From Paraburkholderia sp. (GTDB taxonomy: Bacteria > Pseudomonadota > Gammaproteobacteria > Burkholderiales > Burkholderiaceae), in the NCBI GenBank assembly GCA_004322045.1, contig SCRN01000025.1:247779-311778 (forward strand): a stretch of 64,000 bases of DNA, written 5' to 3'. Shown here in pieces: positions 7,686 through 15,679 of the stretch. The notes under the pieces are model-generated. The model made no database searches. It saw nothing but the letters and a program-made list of their open reading frames with translations, and had not been told where the DNA came from. The translations under genes were made by a program, and so were the position numbers. Numbering within the stretch: the stretch's first letter is position 1; every line of letters begins with the position of its first letter.

Positions 7686-7939
7686 GTCACACCGTCACAG
7701 CCCGCCACGCTTGAAAAAACCACAGGCAGCGCCCACGTGAGCATGCAACCGCCTCGCAGCGAAGCGCTTGCGGCCGCGTGGTTTTCGATCGTCCGCCGCA
7801 CGCGCCAGGAAACATCACGCGCCTCACAAACCAGGCATCATGGAATTTCCAGCGCGCGCCGCTGTCGATAGGAATCCGGCTCACCGCAGCGCCCCGCTGC
7901 CCTATTCTTGCGTCCTCGACAAAGATGGAACGGTATTTC

Positions 7940-8143
7940 ATGTCACGCACGAGCGCCATCGCGCTACTCGTCGATACGCGGCGAGCGCTAGCGGCCGACT
8001 CGCATGAAACGTTGCAGAACGGTACGGCGCGCAATCAAATGCTGCAGGAAGTCGAGCGGCTCCTGCTCAATGTCCGCGTCGGACGTACGCGCGAATTCGA
8101 CCTCGAATTTCCCACGCGCATCCACGTGATCGTGTCCAACTGA
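7940..8143 (+). CDS. conserved-looking hypothetical protein, 67 residues
   Basis: The ATG at 7940 (MSRTSAIALLVDTRRALAAD) is preceded by GGAACGG; a second ATG at 7925 is possible. The C-terminal half, LLLNVRVGRTREFDLEFPTR, has alternating hydrophobic and charged residues like two beta strands, after a helical N-terminus. There is no signal peptide and no membrane segment. I do not recognise the family. The composition matches the host genome and codon use looks normal, so it is probably a real gene. Confidence 0.5.
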   Translation: MSRTSAIALLVDTRRALAADSHETLQNGTARNQMLQEVERLLLNVRVGRTREFDLEFPTRIHVIVSN

Positions 8144-8243
8144 GCGCCGCAGGCGTTTGCCATTGCACGCCATCCCGCAACGCCGGACAGGCCCCACGTC
8201 GCTGAAATCTCACGGGCGTCGCACACTCGTCTACAATCTCGCC

Positions 8244-8308
8244 CACGCCACGCCGGCCATACGCCGGCTCGTGCCCGACACGAAGCCGCCCGCACCGGCG
8301 GCTTTTTT
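8244..8308 (+). ncRNA. candidate small RNA with three adjacent stem-loops
   Basis: Downstream of a -10-like TACAAT (8232-8237) come three back-to-back hairpins: GCCGGC-CATAC-GCCGGC (8252-8268), TCGTG-CCCGA-CACGA (8269-8283), and GCCGCC-CGCACC-GGCGGC followed by six T (8285-8308). The last is a textbook intrinsic terminator. The element fits between the 67-residue gene and trmB without overlapping either. It could be a free small RNA of about 65 nucleotides, or an attenuating leader of trmB, whose start is 40 bases further on. No clear -35 is present, and no known RNA family is recognised. Confidence 0.45.
8285..8308 (+). terminator. intrinsic terminator upstream of trmB
   Basis: A six-base-pair GC stem GCCGCC/GGCGGC with a six-base loop, followed directly by TTTTTT. 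It ends either the candidate small RNA or transcription from the upstream small gene. Confidence 0.75.
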
Positions 8309-8347
8309 CACGTGGCGGCCGCCGATGTTTTCGACTGTTAGAGCACC

Positions 8348-9112
8348 ATGAGTCACGATCCGAACGAGACGGGCCTGCCGCCCGAAGCCCCCGGCAACAC
8401 CGACGCCTCGAGCCAATCCAGCGCCGAAGGCACACCCGCCTTTCCCCGCCGCATTCGCAGCTTCGTGACGCGCGCCGGCCGCGTATCAACGGGCCAGCGC
8501 CGCGCACTCGATGAACTAGGCCCGCGCTTCGTCGTGCCCTACGCGCCGAGCCCCGCTAACTGGGACGCCCAGTTCGGCCGTCATGCGCCGCGCGTGCTCG
8601 AAATCGGGTTCGGCATGGGCGCGTCCACGGCCGAAATCGCGGCCGCACGCCCCCACGACGATTTCATCGGCGTCGAAGTGCACGAGCCCGGCGTGGGCGC
8701 GCTGCTCAAGCTCATCAGCGAGCAGCAGTTGACGAACATTCGGATCATTCAGCACGACGCGGTGGAAGTGCTCGAACACATGATCGAGCCGGGCACGCTC
8801 GACGGCGTGCATGTTTTCTTTCCGGACCCCTGGCACAAGGCTCGACACCATAAACGCCGGCTCATTCAACCCCCATTTGTCGCGCTCTTGGCATCCCGTT
8901 TGAAACCGGGCGCCTATCTGCATTGCGCGACCGACTGGCAGAACTACGCCGAGCAAATGCTCGAAGTGCTTTCAGCGGACCCCTCGCTCGAAAACACGGC
9001 CGACGGCTACGCGCCCAGGCCCGACTACCGGCCGGTGACGAAGTTCGAACGACGGGGGCTGCGGCTCGGCCACGGCGTTTGGGATCTCGTCTTCAAGCGG
9101 CGCGCGCAGTAA
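8348..9112 (+). CDS. trmB: tRNA (guanine-46-N7)-methyltransferase TrmB
   Basis: A 254-residue class I SAM-dependent methyltransferase that modifies G46 in the variable loop of tRNAs. The SAM-binding motif [19 protein letters not shown] lies at about residues 80-98. The TrmB hallmark [15 protein letters not shown] follows at about residues 157-171, and the C-terminus has the conserved TKFERRG. The first 35 residues are a disordered, acidic, Ser/Pro-rich extension typical of Burkholderia TrmB. The start ATG lies 40 bases after a terminator, so a promoter should sit in that short gap or the leader must be read through. It is convergent with uppP. Confidence 0.97.
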   Translation: MSHDPNETGLPPEAPGNTDASSQSSAEGTPAFPRRIRSFVTRAGRVSTGQRRALDELGPRFVVPYAPSPANWDAQFGRHAPRVLEIGFGMGASTAEIAAARPHDDFIGVEVHEPGVGALLKLISEQQLTNIRIIQHDAVEVLEHMIEPGTLDGVHVFFPDPWHKARHHKRRLIQPPFVALLASRLKPGAYLHCATDWQNYAEQMLEVLSADPSLENTADGYAPRPDYRPVTKFERRGLRLGHGVWDLVFKRRAQ

Positions 9113-9179
9113 CTACGCCTCGCGTTCGGCATCTGCAACGCTGTAAAACCCACAGCGCGAACGAGCCCGTCGGGCACTG

Positions 9180-10016
9180 CTATGCGCCCCAATCGAGCGC
9201 GTCGCCGTAGCCGATCACCAGCACGATCATCCCGAACGCGATACGGTACCAAGCGAATGCGGTGAAGTCGTGCGTGGCCAAGTAGCGCAACAGCCAACGC
9301 ACGCAGATGAAGGCGCTCACAAACGCCGCCACCGTACCGATCGTCAAGACCTCGGCCATGTCGACGAAGGCGGCGCCGCGATGCTTGACCAGTTCGTAGA
9401 GCGTTGCGCCGCCGATCACGGGAATCGCCAGAAAAAACGAGAACTCGGTCGCCACACGCCGATCGACACCGAGCAGCATGGCCCCGATGATCGTCGAGCC
9501 GGAGCGCGAGACGCCCGGAATCAACGCGCAACATTGGGCGACCCCCACTTTGAGCGCATCGAGCGGCGCCAATTCATCGAGCGCTTGCACGCGCGCGGGC
9601 GCGCCATCGCGACGGCGCTCGCGTGCCTGTGCCCAAAGGATGACGAAGCCCCCCGTCACGAGCGCGAAGGCGACGGGCACCGGTGCAAACAACGCGTCCT
9701 TGATGACGGCTTCGAACGTCAGCCCAAGAACAACAGCCGGAATCGTGGCAATGACGACATTCAGCGCGAAACGCCGCTGCGTAGCATCGGTCCACACGCC
9801 CGCGGCCACGCGGCCGATGCGACGGCGGTACTCCCAGCAGACCGCGAGGATGGCGCCGAATTGAATGACGACGTGGAAAGTCTTCGCGCCGTCGCCGCCG
9901 AAGTTGAGCAAGCTGCCCGCGACGATCAAGTGCCCCGTGCTGGACACGGGAAGAAATTCGGTCAGCCCTTCGACGATGCCGAGGATCAACGCCTTGCCGA
10001 TCAATATCAGGTCCAT
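9180..10016 (-). CDS. uppP: undecaprenyl-diphosphatase UppP (BacA)
   Basis: A 278-residue integral membrane phosphatase that removes one phosphate from undecaprenyl pyrophosphate on the periplasmic side. This recycles the lipid carrier for peptidoglycan and for the glycans encoded elsewhere in this window. Both family signatures are present: [17 protein letters not shown] near the N-terminus (catalytic Glu and Ser/His region) and [17 protein letters not shown] in the middle. The ATG at 10016 ([13 protein letters not shown]) has AGAGGG upstream; the longer reading to 10082 is rejected. Seven or eight hydrophobic helices are evident. Overexpression of this family gives bacitracin resistance. 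Confidence 0.97.
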   Translation of the reverse strand: MDLILIGKALILGIVEGLTEFLPVSSTGHLIVAGSLLNFGGDGAKTFHVVIQFGAILAVCWEYRRRIGRVAAGVWTDATQRRFALNVVIATIPAVVLGLTFEAVIKDALFAPVPVAFALVTGGFVILWAQARERRRDGAPARVQALDELAPLDALKVGVAQCCALIPGVSRSGSTIIGAMLLGVDRRVATEFSFFLAIPVIGGATLYELVKHRGAAFVDMAEVLTIGTVAAFVSAFICVRWLLRYLATHDFTAFAWYRIAFGMIVLVIGYGDALDWGA

Positions 10017-10083
10017 CGGTGCCCTCTTTCGAAACGCGAGAGGGCGGCGATCATGTGCGCAGCCCCTCGCGGCCGCGCACACG

Positions 10084-10677
10084 TCACTTTTCGACGATTT
10101 GCACGCGTATGCCGTTTGTAAGGATTGTGATTGTACCGGGTTCGAAGTTCACACCGGCAAACTGCAATTGATCGGGCTTGAACGTGTAGAGCGGATAGCC
10201 GTCGAGCCATTGCGCGGCGGCCAGGGCGCCGGCCGCCTCGATCTGCTGGCGGTAGGCTCGCGCCTCGCCGCTCACATCGACGCGCTCGACATTGGGCGAA
10301 CGCAATACGACGGCATGGCTCGCGTCGTCGTACTCGAGCCGGCTCGTGAGCAGAAAGGCGCCCTCGACCGGTTGCTGCAGAAATGGGCTTTCGACGTGCG
10401 CGTCGACATGCACCGTCACGCGGTTCTGATTCGGCTCGAAGCCGACGACGGGGTTCGTCAACGCCACCTCGAACAGTTGCGATACCGTGCGCCGATAGGG
10501 AAACTTGCGCCCCACGGCCGTCTGCACCTGCTCGCGCGAGAACGTGTAGTGGTCGGGAATGAACGGAAACGTCGGGCTCGCGCACGCCGCGAGCGACACG
10601 CCCAAACTCGCGCTAGCGAGCGCCGCGCAAGCCAAACCCAACAACCGGCGCCGACGGGGCGCAACTGCATACGGCAT
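10084..10677 (-). CDS. DUF1439 lipoprotein
   Basis: A 197-residue lipoprotein. The ATG at 10677 ([20 protein letters not shown]) follows a strong AGGAGG. A twin-Arg-rich start and hydrophobic stretch lead to the lipobox LAAC, so the mature protein begins at Cys of CASPTFPF. The body has alternating strands typical of DUF1439 (YceB-like), with [10 protein letters not shown] and [14 protein letters not shown]. The Escherichia coli homologue YceB is a periplasmic/outer-membrane lipoprotein of unclear role. The gene ends 68 bases before uppP begins on the same strand and may be cotranscribed with it. Confidence 0.85.
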   Translation of the reverse strand: MPYAVAPRRRRLLGLACAALASASLGVSLAACASPTFPFIPDHYTFSREQVQTAVGRKFPYRRTVSQLFEVALTNPVVGFEPNQNRVTVHVDAHVESPFLQQPVEGAFLLTSRLEYDDASHAVVLRSPNVERVDVSGEARAYRQQIEAAGALAAAQWLDGYPLYTFKPDQLQFAGVNFEPGTITILTNGIRVQIVEK

Positions 10678-10836
10678 GCATGAACCTCCTGCTGGACTGC
10701 TAGTATCGAAACCTGCTTGCCATATTATGCCGTCGCGACATGTCGAGCGCGTTTGCTGAAATCCATCGCTCTCGGACTGCCCGGCTCGAACCCACGAAAC
10801 CACGAACCCACAAACCCAGCCCGACCCGCCCCCACC

Positions 10837-10864
10837 AGACCACTAGACCACTAGACCACTAGAC
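10837..10864. repeat. 8-base tandem repeat (AGACCACT, 3.5 copies)
   Basis: Three perfect copies plus a half copy end 12 bases before the MFS gene start, inside the interval shared with the divergent lipoprotein gene. Its position in the 5' leader of the MFS gene means that copy-number change could affect spacing, but no phase-variable reading frame is involved. Confidence 0.7.
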
Positions 10865-10876
10865 TGGAACGCCCCA

Positions 10877-12082
10877 ATGCAAAGCGGATCCGAAATCGGC
10901 ATTCTTCGACAAATTCCACGCACCGTCTGGGTGCTGGGCTGCGTCAGCCTCTTGATGGACGTCTCCTCCGAGTTGATCCACAGCTTGTTGCCGATGTTTC
11001 TCATGGCAAGCCTCGGCGCCAGCGCGGCGACGATCGGCGTGATCGAAGGCGTCGCCGAAGCGACTGCGCCCGTCGTCAAAGTGTTTTCGGGTGCGCTCAG
11101 CGACTACCTAGGCAACCGCAAATGGCTCGCGGTCGCCGGATACGGGCTCGGCGCACTGAGCAAGCCGCTGTTCGCGTTGGCGCCCGGTATCGGTGTCGTG
11201 GTCGCCGCGCGTCTCATGGACCGCGTCGGCAAAGGCATCCGCGGCGCCCCGCGCGATGCACTCGTCGCCGATGTGACGCCGCCAAGCCTGCGCGGCGCGG
11301 CCTTCGGGCTGCGCCAGGCGCTCGATACGGTAGGCGCCTTTCTCGGCCCGCTCTTGGCCGCGCTCGCGATGCTTCTGTGGGCGGACAACTTTCGGCTGGC
11401 GTTCTGGCTTGCCGTGATCCCTGCCGCACTCTGTGTCGCGTTGTTAACGCTGGCAGTGGAAGAACCCGTTCACGCGCGCGGTGCGAAGCGCATCAACCCC
11501 ATCCGCAGGGAAAGCCTCGCGCAACTCAGCCAGCACTACTGGTGGGTCGTCCTCGTGGGCGCAGTCTTCTCGCTGGCGCGCTTTAGCGAGGCGTTCCTCG
11601 TGCTGCGCGCCATGGGAAGCGGCATCCATCTGGCGCTCGTGCCGCTCGTCATGGTGGCCATGAACATCGCCTACGCCCTATCGGCGTTTCCGTTCGGAAA
11701 ACTTGCCGACAAAGTCAGCCACACGCGGCTCTTGATCGCAGGCCTGACCGTACTCGTCGCCGCCGATCTCGTTCTGGCGCACGGCAGTCATTGGAGCCTC
11801 GTCTTGGCGGGCGTGGCGCTGTGGGGCCTGCACATGGGCATGACGCAAGGTCTGCTGGCCACGATGGTCGCCGATACCGCACCCGCGCAATTGCGCGGCA
11901 CGGCGTTCGGCATGTTCAATCTGCTGACCGGCCTGGTCACGCTCGTTTCAAGCGTCCTCGCAGGCGCGCTGTGGGATCGCGTGGGCGCGGCCGCCACCTT
12001 CTACGCGAGCGCAGCGTTTTGCCTCTGCACCATCGTGCTGTTGCTGTCCCACCGCAGCGGGCCTCCCGTGCGCGCCGCTTAA
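10877..12082 (+). CDS. MFS transporter
   Basis: A 401-residue major facilitator with 12 predicted membrane helices. The N-terminal half has LMDVSSELIHSLLPMFL in helix 1 and the loop 2-3 signature GALSDYLGNRKWLAVAGYG (GxLSDxxGxRK form). The repeat of this motif in the C-half is FGKLADKVSHTRLLIAG. Helix 4 contains RLMDRVGKGIRGAPRDAL, a feature of a subgroup found beside metal- or stress-related genes. The substrate is not predictable. The reading frame ends in an array of four in-frame TAA codons created by 12-base tandem repeats. Confidence 0.9.
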   Translation: MQSGSEIGILRQIPRTVWVLGCVSLLMDVSSELIHSLLPMFLMASLGASAATIGVIEGVAEATAPVVKVFSGALSDYLGNRKWLAVAGYGLGALSKPLFALAPGIGVVVAARLMDRVGKGIRGAPRDALVADVTPPSLRGAAFGLRQALDTVGAFLGPLLAALAMLLWADNFRLAFWLAVIPAALCVALLTLAVEEPVHARGAKRINPIRRESLAQLSQHYWWVVLVGAVFSLARFSEAFLVLRAMGSGIHLALVPLVMVAMNIAYALSAFPFGKLADKVSHTRLLIAGLTVLVAADLVLAHGSHWSLVLAGVALWGLHMGMTQGLLATMVADTAPAQLRGTAFGMFNLLTGLVTLVSSVLAGALWDRVGAAATFYASAAFCLCTIVLLLSHRSGPPVRAA

Positions 12083-12122
12083 TGGACCGCTTAATGGACC
12101 GCTTAATGGTCCCCTTAACGGG
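12075..12122 (+). repeat. 12-base tandem repeat carrying successive stop codons
   Basis: The unit CCGCTTAATGGA is present twice exactly, once with one mismatch, and once degraded. It overlaps the 3' end of the MFS gene. Because the unit length is a multiple of three, each copy supplies a TAA in the MFS frame (12080, 12092, 12104, 12116). Confidence 0.85.
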
Positions 12123-12187
12123 CCGCGCACCGGGGCCTTAGCGGGGCCGCCACGGCGAGTGCTTGCCCTCGTGCCAGCCGCCGGCCT

Positions 12188-13225
12188 TCAGTGACAGTTG
12201 GAGGCGCCCGCCCCCGTTTTCTCATGTCCGTGCGTGTCGATGCAGAAATCCTCTTCGATCTGCACGGTGACATGAGCGATGTCGAAGCGCTCGGCGAGCC
12301 GGCGCTGAACCGCAGTCACGACATCGCGCGCAATCGCGCCCTCCGCCGGATGGACATGCAACGTCAGCATGTGCTGCTCGCCCGTGATGGACCACGCGTG
12401 AATGTGGTGGGCGTTTTGCACTTCCGCCAGGTTCGCCTCCAAGTCCGCCTTGATGTCCGCTAAGCTCAGGCCCTCGGGCGTGCCTTCGAGCAAGATATGT
12501 GCGGAGGACTTGACGATCCCCCATGCACTGCGAAGCACCACGACCGCGACGAACACGGACAACAACGGGTCGATCGGCGTCCAACCGGTCAGCAAGATCA
12601 CGCCCGCGGCGGCGATGGCAGCCACCGAACTCAGCATGTCGCCCATGACGTGCAGCCATGCGCCGCGCAGGTTGAGGTTTTGTCGATTGCCGCCGTGCAG
12701 CACGAGAAACGCGACGATGTTGGAGAGGAGGCCCATGGTGGCGACGACCAGCATCATGCCGCCGGCGACATGCACCGGCGAGAAGAACCGCTGGATCGCC
12801 TCGACGATGATCCCCCCGGCAATGACGAACAGCGCACAGCCGTTGACGAATGCGGCCAGGATCTCGAGCCGCTTGTAACCGTAGGAAAGCTGCGCCGTTG
12901 CCGGGCGGCGGCCGTAGTGCATAGCCGCCCAACTGAATCCCAGTGCGGTGGCGTCGCTCACCATATGCCCCGCATCGGCGAGCAGCGCGAGGGATCCCGA
13001 CATCAAGCCGCCCACCACCTCGACGAGCATGAAAGCGGCCGTGACGAGGAAGGCCCAGCCGATGCGGCGCTGATCCATCACACCGTGCACATGATTGTGG
13101 CCCGCATGGCCGTGGCCATGGGCGTGGCTATGACCGGCATGGTCATGACCGTGATCATGTTCGTGCGGATGCGCGTGCCCCTGATGATGGCTCGCGTGAT
13201 CGTCGTCGTGGTCGTTGTGCGCCAT
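12188..13225 (-). CDS. cation diffusion facilitator, Zn/Co/Cd efflux (CzcD/ZitB-like)
   Basis: A 345-residue CDF-family exporter. The first 48 residues are extremely His/Asp-rich (HDHGHDHAGHSHAHGHGHAG) and should buffer or sense Zn(II). Six membrane helices follow, carrying the metal-site motifs ADAGHMVSDA (helix 2, HxxxD) and HVMGDMLSS (helix 5, HxxxD); this HD-HD set is typical of Zn-selective CDFs. The C-terminal cytoplasmic domain (ADIKADLEANLAEVQNAHHI through VTVQIEE) is the ferredoxin-like dimerisation module, and the chain ends in CH. The ATG at 13225 is the only sensible start. It is transcribed convergently with the MFS gene. Confidence 0.95.
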   Translation of the reverse strand: MAHNDHDDDHASHHQGHAHPHEHDHGHDHAGHSHAHGHGHAGHNHVHGVMDQRRIGWAFLVTAAFMLVEVVGGLMSGSLALLADAGHMVSDATALGFSWAAMHYGRRPATAQLSYGYKRLEILAAFVNGCALFVIAGGIIVEAIQRFFSPVHVAGGMMLVVATMGLLSNIVAFLVLHGGNRQNLNLRGAWLHVMGDMLSSVAAIAAAGVILLTGWTPIDPLLSVFVAVVVLRSAWGIVKSSAHILLEGTPEGLSLADIKADLEANLAEVQNAHHIHAWSITGEQHMLTLHVHPAEGAIARDVVTAVQRRLAERFDIAHVTVQIEEDFCIDTHGHEKTGAGASNCH

Positions 13226-13365
13226 GAAAAATCCGGTCCGTCCGGCAATAAAACGACATTATGGCCTACGGCAGCCCCCAGTCCTCCACGGAGTGCGTCA
13301 AGGAGAGTGAGCCGCGCCAGCAAAAGGACGGCGCCACTCGCCCGAGCGCGCGCTGCGATGCGCGC

Positions 13366-13659
13366 TCACTCGCGATGGGGAAATGTATTCAACTCCATTT
13401 GTTCGAGCCAGAACAGCGCGTGCTCGCGGTTCGCGCCGCACATCTCTGCGCTCGCGCCGAGCGAGCCGCATACTGCAGGGCGATCCGCCCGCCCGAAGAT
13501 CATGCACCGCTCGTCGTCGCCGAGTTGGACGCACCGAACCCCGGCCGGCTTACCGTGCGGCATGCCGGGAATGGGACTCGAGATCGAGGGGGCGATGCAG
13601 CATGCGCCGCAACCGGGGCGACAATTCATCGGGGGGCGGGGCTTAGGGATCGATATCAT
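13366..13659 (-). CDS. YkgJ-type cysteine-cluster protein
   Basis: A 97-residue protein of the YkgJ/UPF0153 zinc- or iron-chelating cluster family. The cysteines are arranged CRPGCGACC at the N-terminus, then VRCVQL, DERCMIF, AVCGSL and EMCG. The ATG at 13659 ([13 protein letters not shown]) follows GAGGG. An internal ATG at 13629 (MNCRPGCG) is possible. The longer frame to 13815 has no ribosome site. Metal binding is expected from the family; the cellular role is unknown. Confidence 0.85.
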   Translation of the reverse strand: MISIPKPRPPMNCRPGCGACCIAPSISSPIPGMPHGKPAGVRCVQLGDDERCMIFGRADRPAVCGSLGASAEMCGANREHALFWLEQMELNTFPHRE

Positions 13660-13841
13660 CCGGCCCTCATTGGAACGCGGGCGGGAAGCGCGCCATAGGC
13701 CGAGCAAAACGCTAGCGTACCCGCTTCGGCCATTGCATACCATCGCATCTAGCGTGGCCCTGGCCCAACCCCACCTCGCGACGTGCGACTTGGTAAAGTA
13801 CGCGTTCGTACCCATTCGACGACAACTTCAAGGAATCCAGC

Positions 13842-14099
13842 ATGCGCAGTACGCGCGCCATTTCCGCAGTAGAAAGGCTCAAGCAGCGCACCGGCAATCC
13901 CCACTACGCCGCGATCGGCTTATCCGGCGGCCTCTTCCGCTTGGTCGACCGGGCGAGCGGGGCCGAGGCGGCGCTCTCGGAGCCGTTGCCGCTCGATGCG
14001 TTCGTCGCTTTCGTCGACGCCGTCTCGCCGGCCAAACCCAAGCGCGTGAGCAAGCTCGACGTCGCGTTCGAGGCGCAGATCAAACGCAGCAAGCGCTAG
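13842..14099 (+). CDS. hypothetical protein, 85 residues
   Basis: The ATG at 13842 (MRSTRAISAVERLKQRTGNP) is preceded by AAGGAA. The sequence has a basic N-terminal helix, a central IGLSGGLFRLVDRASG segment that reads as beta strands, an acidic LPLDAFVAFVDAV helix, and a basic C-terminal tail (KRVSKLDVAFEAQIKRSKR). It looks like a small nucleic-acid- or protein-binding protein, but no family is recognised. It is divergent from the YkgJ-type gene. Confidence 0.65.
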   Translation: MRSTRAISAVERLKQRTGNPHYAAIGLSGGLFRLVDRASGAEAALSEPLPLDAFVAFVDAVSPAKPKRVSKLDVAFEAQIKRSKR

Positions 14100-14224
14100 C
14101 GCGCAGTGCCCAGCGCTGGGTACCGAACATACCGAACACCTGACGCAGCAGCACCGGATGAGCGTCCGATGCCCTTACCCGTGCAACGAAATACGCGCGC
14201 GAGCGGCCGGGCAACGCGGTTTGG

Positions 14225-14230
14225 TACAAT
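14225..14230 (+). promoter_or_regulatory. -10-like TACAAT upstream of the Pcm-type methyltransferase gene
   Basis: TACAAT lies 65 bases before the ATG. No convincing -35 sits 16-18 bases upstream, so only the -10 is claimed. Confidence 0.35.
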
Positions 14231-14294
14231 TTGAAAGTTTCTCTCGCACATTTCATCCCGCACGAACCGCTACGTCAAAGTCCGTCAAGCCGCT

Positions 14295-14948
14295 ATGAAC
14301 ATCGAGCAAGCCCGTTTCAACATGATCGAACAACAAATTCGCCCCTGGGACGTGCTGGACCAGGACGTGCTGAATCTGCTGTCGGTCGTCAAGCGTGAAA
14401 ACTTCGTTCCCGCCGCCTATCGCGACATCGCCTTCGCCGATCTGGAAGTGCCCTTGCCCGCGGGCGAGCACATGCTCTTCCCGCGCGTCGAGGCCCGCGT
14501 GTTGCAAGAACTGGCCGTCAAGAGAAATGAGACCGTGCTCGAAATCGGCGCGGGATCGGGCTTCATGGCCGCACTGCTGGCGCACCGCGCCCGTCAGGTG
14601 CTGACCGTGGACATCAAGCCGGAGCTGGCAGAACTTGCCAAGCGCAACTTGGCCGAGAACGGCGTGACGAATGCCGAAGTCGCGCTAGGCGACGGCGCGC
14701 GCGGCTGGCCCGCCGCCGCACCGTACGATGTCATCTGCGTCTCGGGCGGCCTGCCGGTGTTGCCGCAGGAAATGCTCGAGCAGTTGAAGATCGGCGGCCG
14801 CCTTGCCGCCTTCGTCGGTACGGCCCCCGTCATGAAAGCGCAGATCATCACGCGCATCGACGAAAAGCAGTTCCGCGTGGCCGATGTGTTCGAAACCTAT
14901 GTCGAACCCCTCGTAAACGCCGTGCAACCGCCGCGCTTCAAGTTCTAA
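14295..14948 (+). CDS. protein-L-isoaspartate O-methyltransferase family protein
   Basis: A 217-residue SAM-dependent methyltransferase of the Pcm family. The N-terminus MNIEQARFNMIEQQIRPWDV is typical of the betaproteobacterial branch. The SAM site is VLEIGAGSGFMAALLA (motif I, about residues 80-96), followed by VDIKPELAELA and GDGARGWP. True Pcm enzymes repair isoaspartyl residues in damaged proteins. Betaproteobacterial members of this branch are more divergent, so substrate specificity is less certain than the fold. The rhodanese gene lies 84 bases downstream, a common arrangement. Confidence 0.88.
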   Translation: MNIEQARFNMIEQQIRPWDVLDQDVLNLLSVVKRENFVPAAYRDIAFADLEVPLPAGEHMLFPRVEARVLQELAVKRNETVLEIGAGSGFMAALLAHRARQVLTVDIKPELAELAKRNLAENGVTNAEVALGDGARGWPAAAPYDVICVSGGLPVLPQEMLEQLKIGGRLAAFVGTAPVMKAQIITRIDEKQFRVADVFETYVEPLVNAVQPPRFKF

Positions 14949-14965
14949 GTCTAAGTTGGGGAAAC

Positions 14966-14989
14966 CGGCGCGGCCGCATGGTCGCGCCG
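14966..14989 (+). terminator. strong hairpin between the methyltransferase and rhodanese genes
   Basis: CGGCGCGGCC-GCAT-GGTCGCGCCG is a 10-base-pair stem (one G-T pair) with a four-base loop, 17 bases after the stop codon. There is no T-run, so it is a stabilising or pause hairpin rather than a proven intrinsic terminator. Confidence 0.5.
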
Positions 14990-15032
14990 CCCTGTCCCGC
15001 TGCGCTCGATCTCTTCCACACACGTCTTCGCC

Positions 15033-15356
15033 ATGCAAAACCTGACCGCGCCCGACCTCGCACAATGGCTGGCCGATACGTCGCGCCCCGCTCCGGTGCT
15101 GCTCGACGTACGCGAGCCATGGGAAATCACGACGGCGCATATCGCCGGCTGCGTCGACATTCCGATGCGCGACATCCCGGCTCGCAGCGAAGAGCTCGAC
15201 GACGAAGCGCAGATCGTTTGCATCTGCCATCACGGCGCGCGCAGCGCGAATGTCGCCATGTTCCTCGAAGGACGCGGCTTCAAGCACGTGTTCAATCTGC
15301 GAGGCGGCATCGATGCCTGGTCGCGTCAAGTCGATCCGAAGGTGCCGCTGTACTAA
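15033..15356 (+). CDS. single-domain rhodanese-like sulfurtransferase
   Basis: A 107-residue rhodanese domain. The active-site loop is CICHHGARSANVAMFL: the catalytic cysteine is in CHHGARS, close to the CRxGxRS pattern of GlpE-type enzymes, with His-His-Gly variants common in this lineage. VLLDVREPWE near residue 25 is the conserved CH2A motif, and FNLRGGIDAW is the C-terminal CH2B motif. It probably transfers sulfane sulfur to an acceptor such as thioredoxin or cyanide. The start ATG (MQNLTAPDLAQWLAD) follows the hairpin. Confidence 0.92.
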   Translation: MQNLTAPDLAQWLADTSRPAPVLLDVREPWEITTAHIAGCVDIPMRDIPARSEELDDEAQIVCICHHGARSANVAMFLEGRGFKHVFNLRGGIDAWSRQVDPKVPLY

Positions 15357-15548
15357 GCTAAGCAATTCACCGAAGACCCACGCAACACCCGGTAGACGCA
15401 GCTCGCTGCCTCCGATTCACCAAAATCGCTCGCCTCGCTCTTCGGCGGCGCACCACGCACCAAGCTCGCCCCTCCCCGCAGTGCAGCCGGTCCGCGCACC
15501 ACGCGCGTGAACCGCGCGCAGCCTGACGCTGCCTAGCGGCGCATCGCT
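15357..15548. other. gene-free leader region of the urea-uptake operon
   Basis: No coding frame with a ribosome site was found. The interval contains two direct GCACCA elements near 15450 and GC-rich sequence. It would be the enhancer region for the sigma-54 promoter at 15549. I could not find a symmetrical NtrC site of the TGCAC-N7-GTGCA kind here. Confidence 0.4.
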
Positions 15549-15563
15549 TGGCATACCCCTTGC
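15549..15563 (+). promoter_or_regulatory. sigma-54 (RpoN) promoter of urtA
   Basis: TGGCATACCCCTTGC matches the -24/-12 consensus TGGCAC-N5-TTGC, with the invariant GG and GC ten bases apart. Transcription would begin near 15575, giving a leader of about 105 bases to the urtA start. RpoN/NtrC control fits nitrogen-regulated urea uptake and urease. Confidence 0.65.
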
Positions 15564-15679
15564 AACGCTCGGCGGCCCGCGCGCATGGCCTGTGCATCGC
15601 ATCGATGCACGTAGCACACCGCTCGCGCCGCGCGGCCCACTCCAATAAACGCAAGTTCAGCACCGGCAAGGGGAAGCAC

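Noticed and set aside
12497..14143. Long plus-strand open frame of 548 codons
   Set aside because: It is antisense to the CDF exporter and the YkgJ-type gene, has Arg/His-rich low-information sequence typical of high-GC shadow frames, and lacks a ribosome site.
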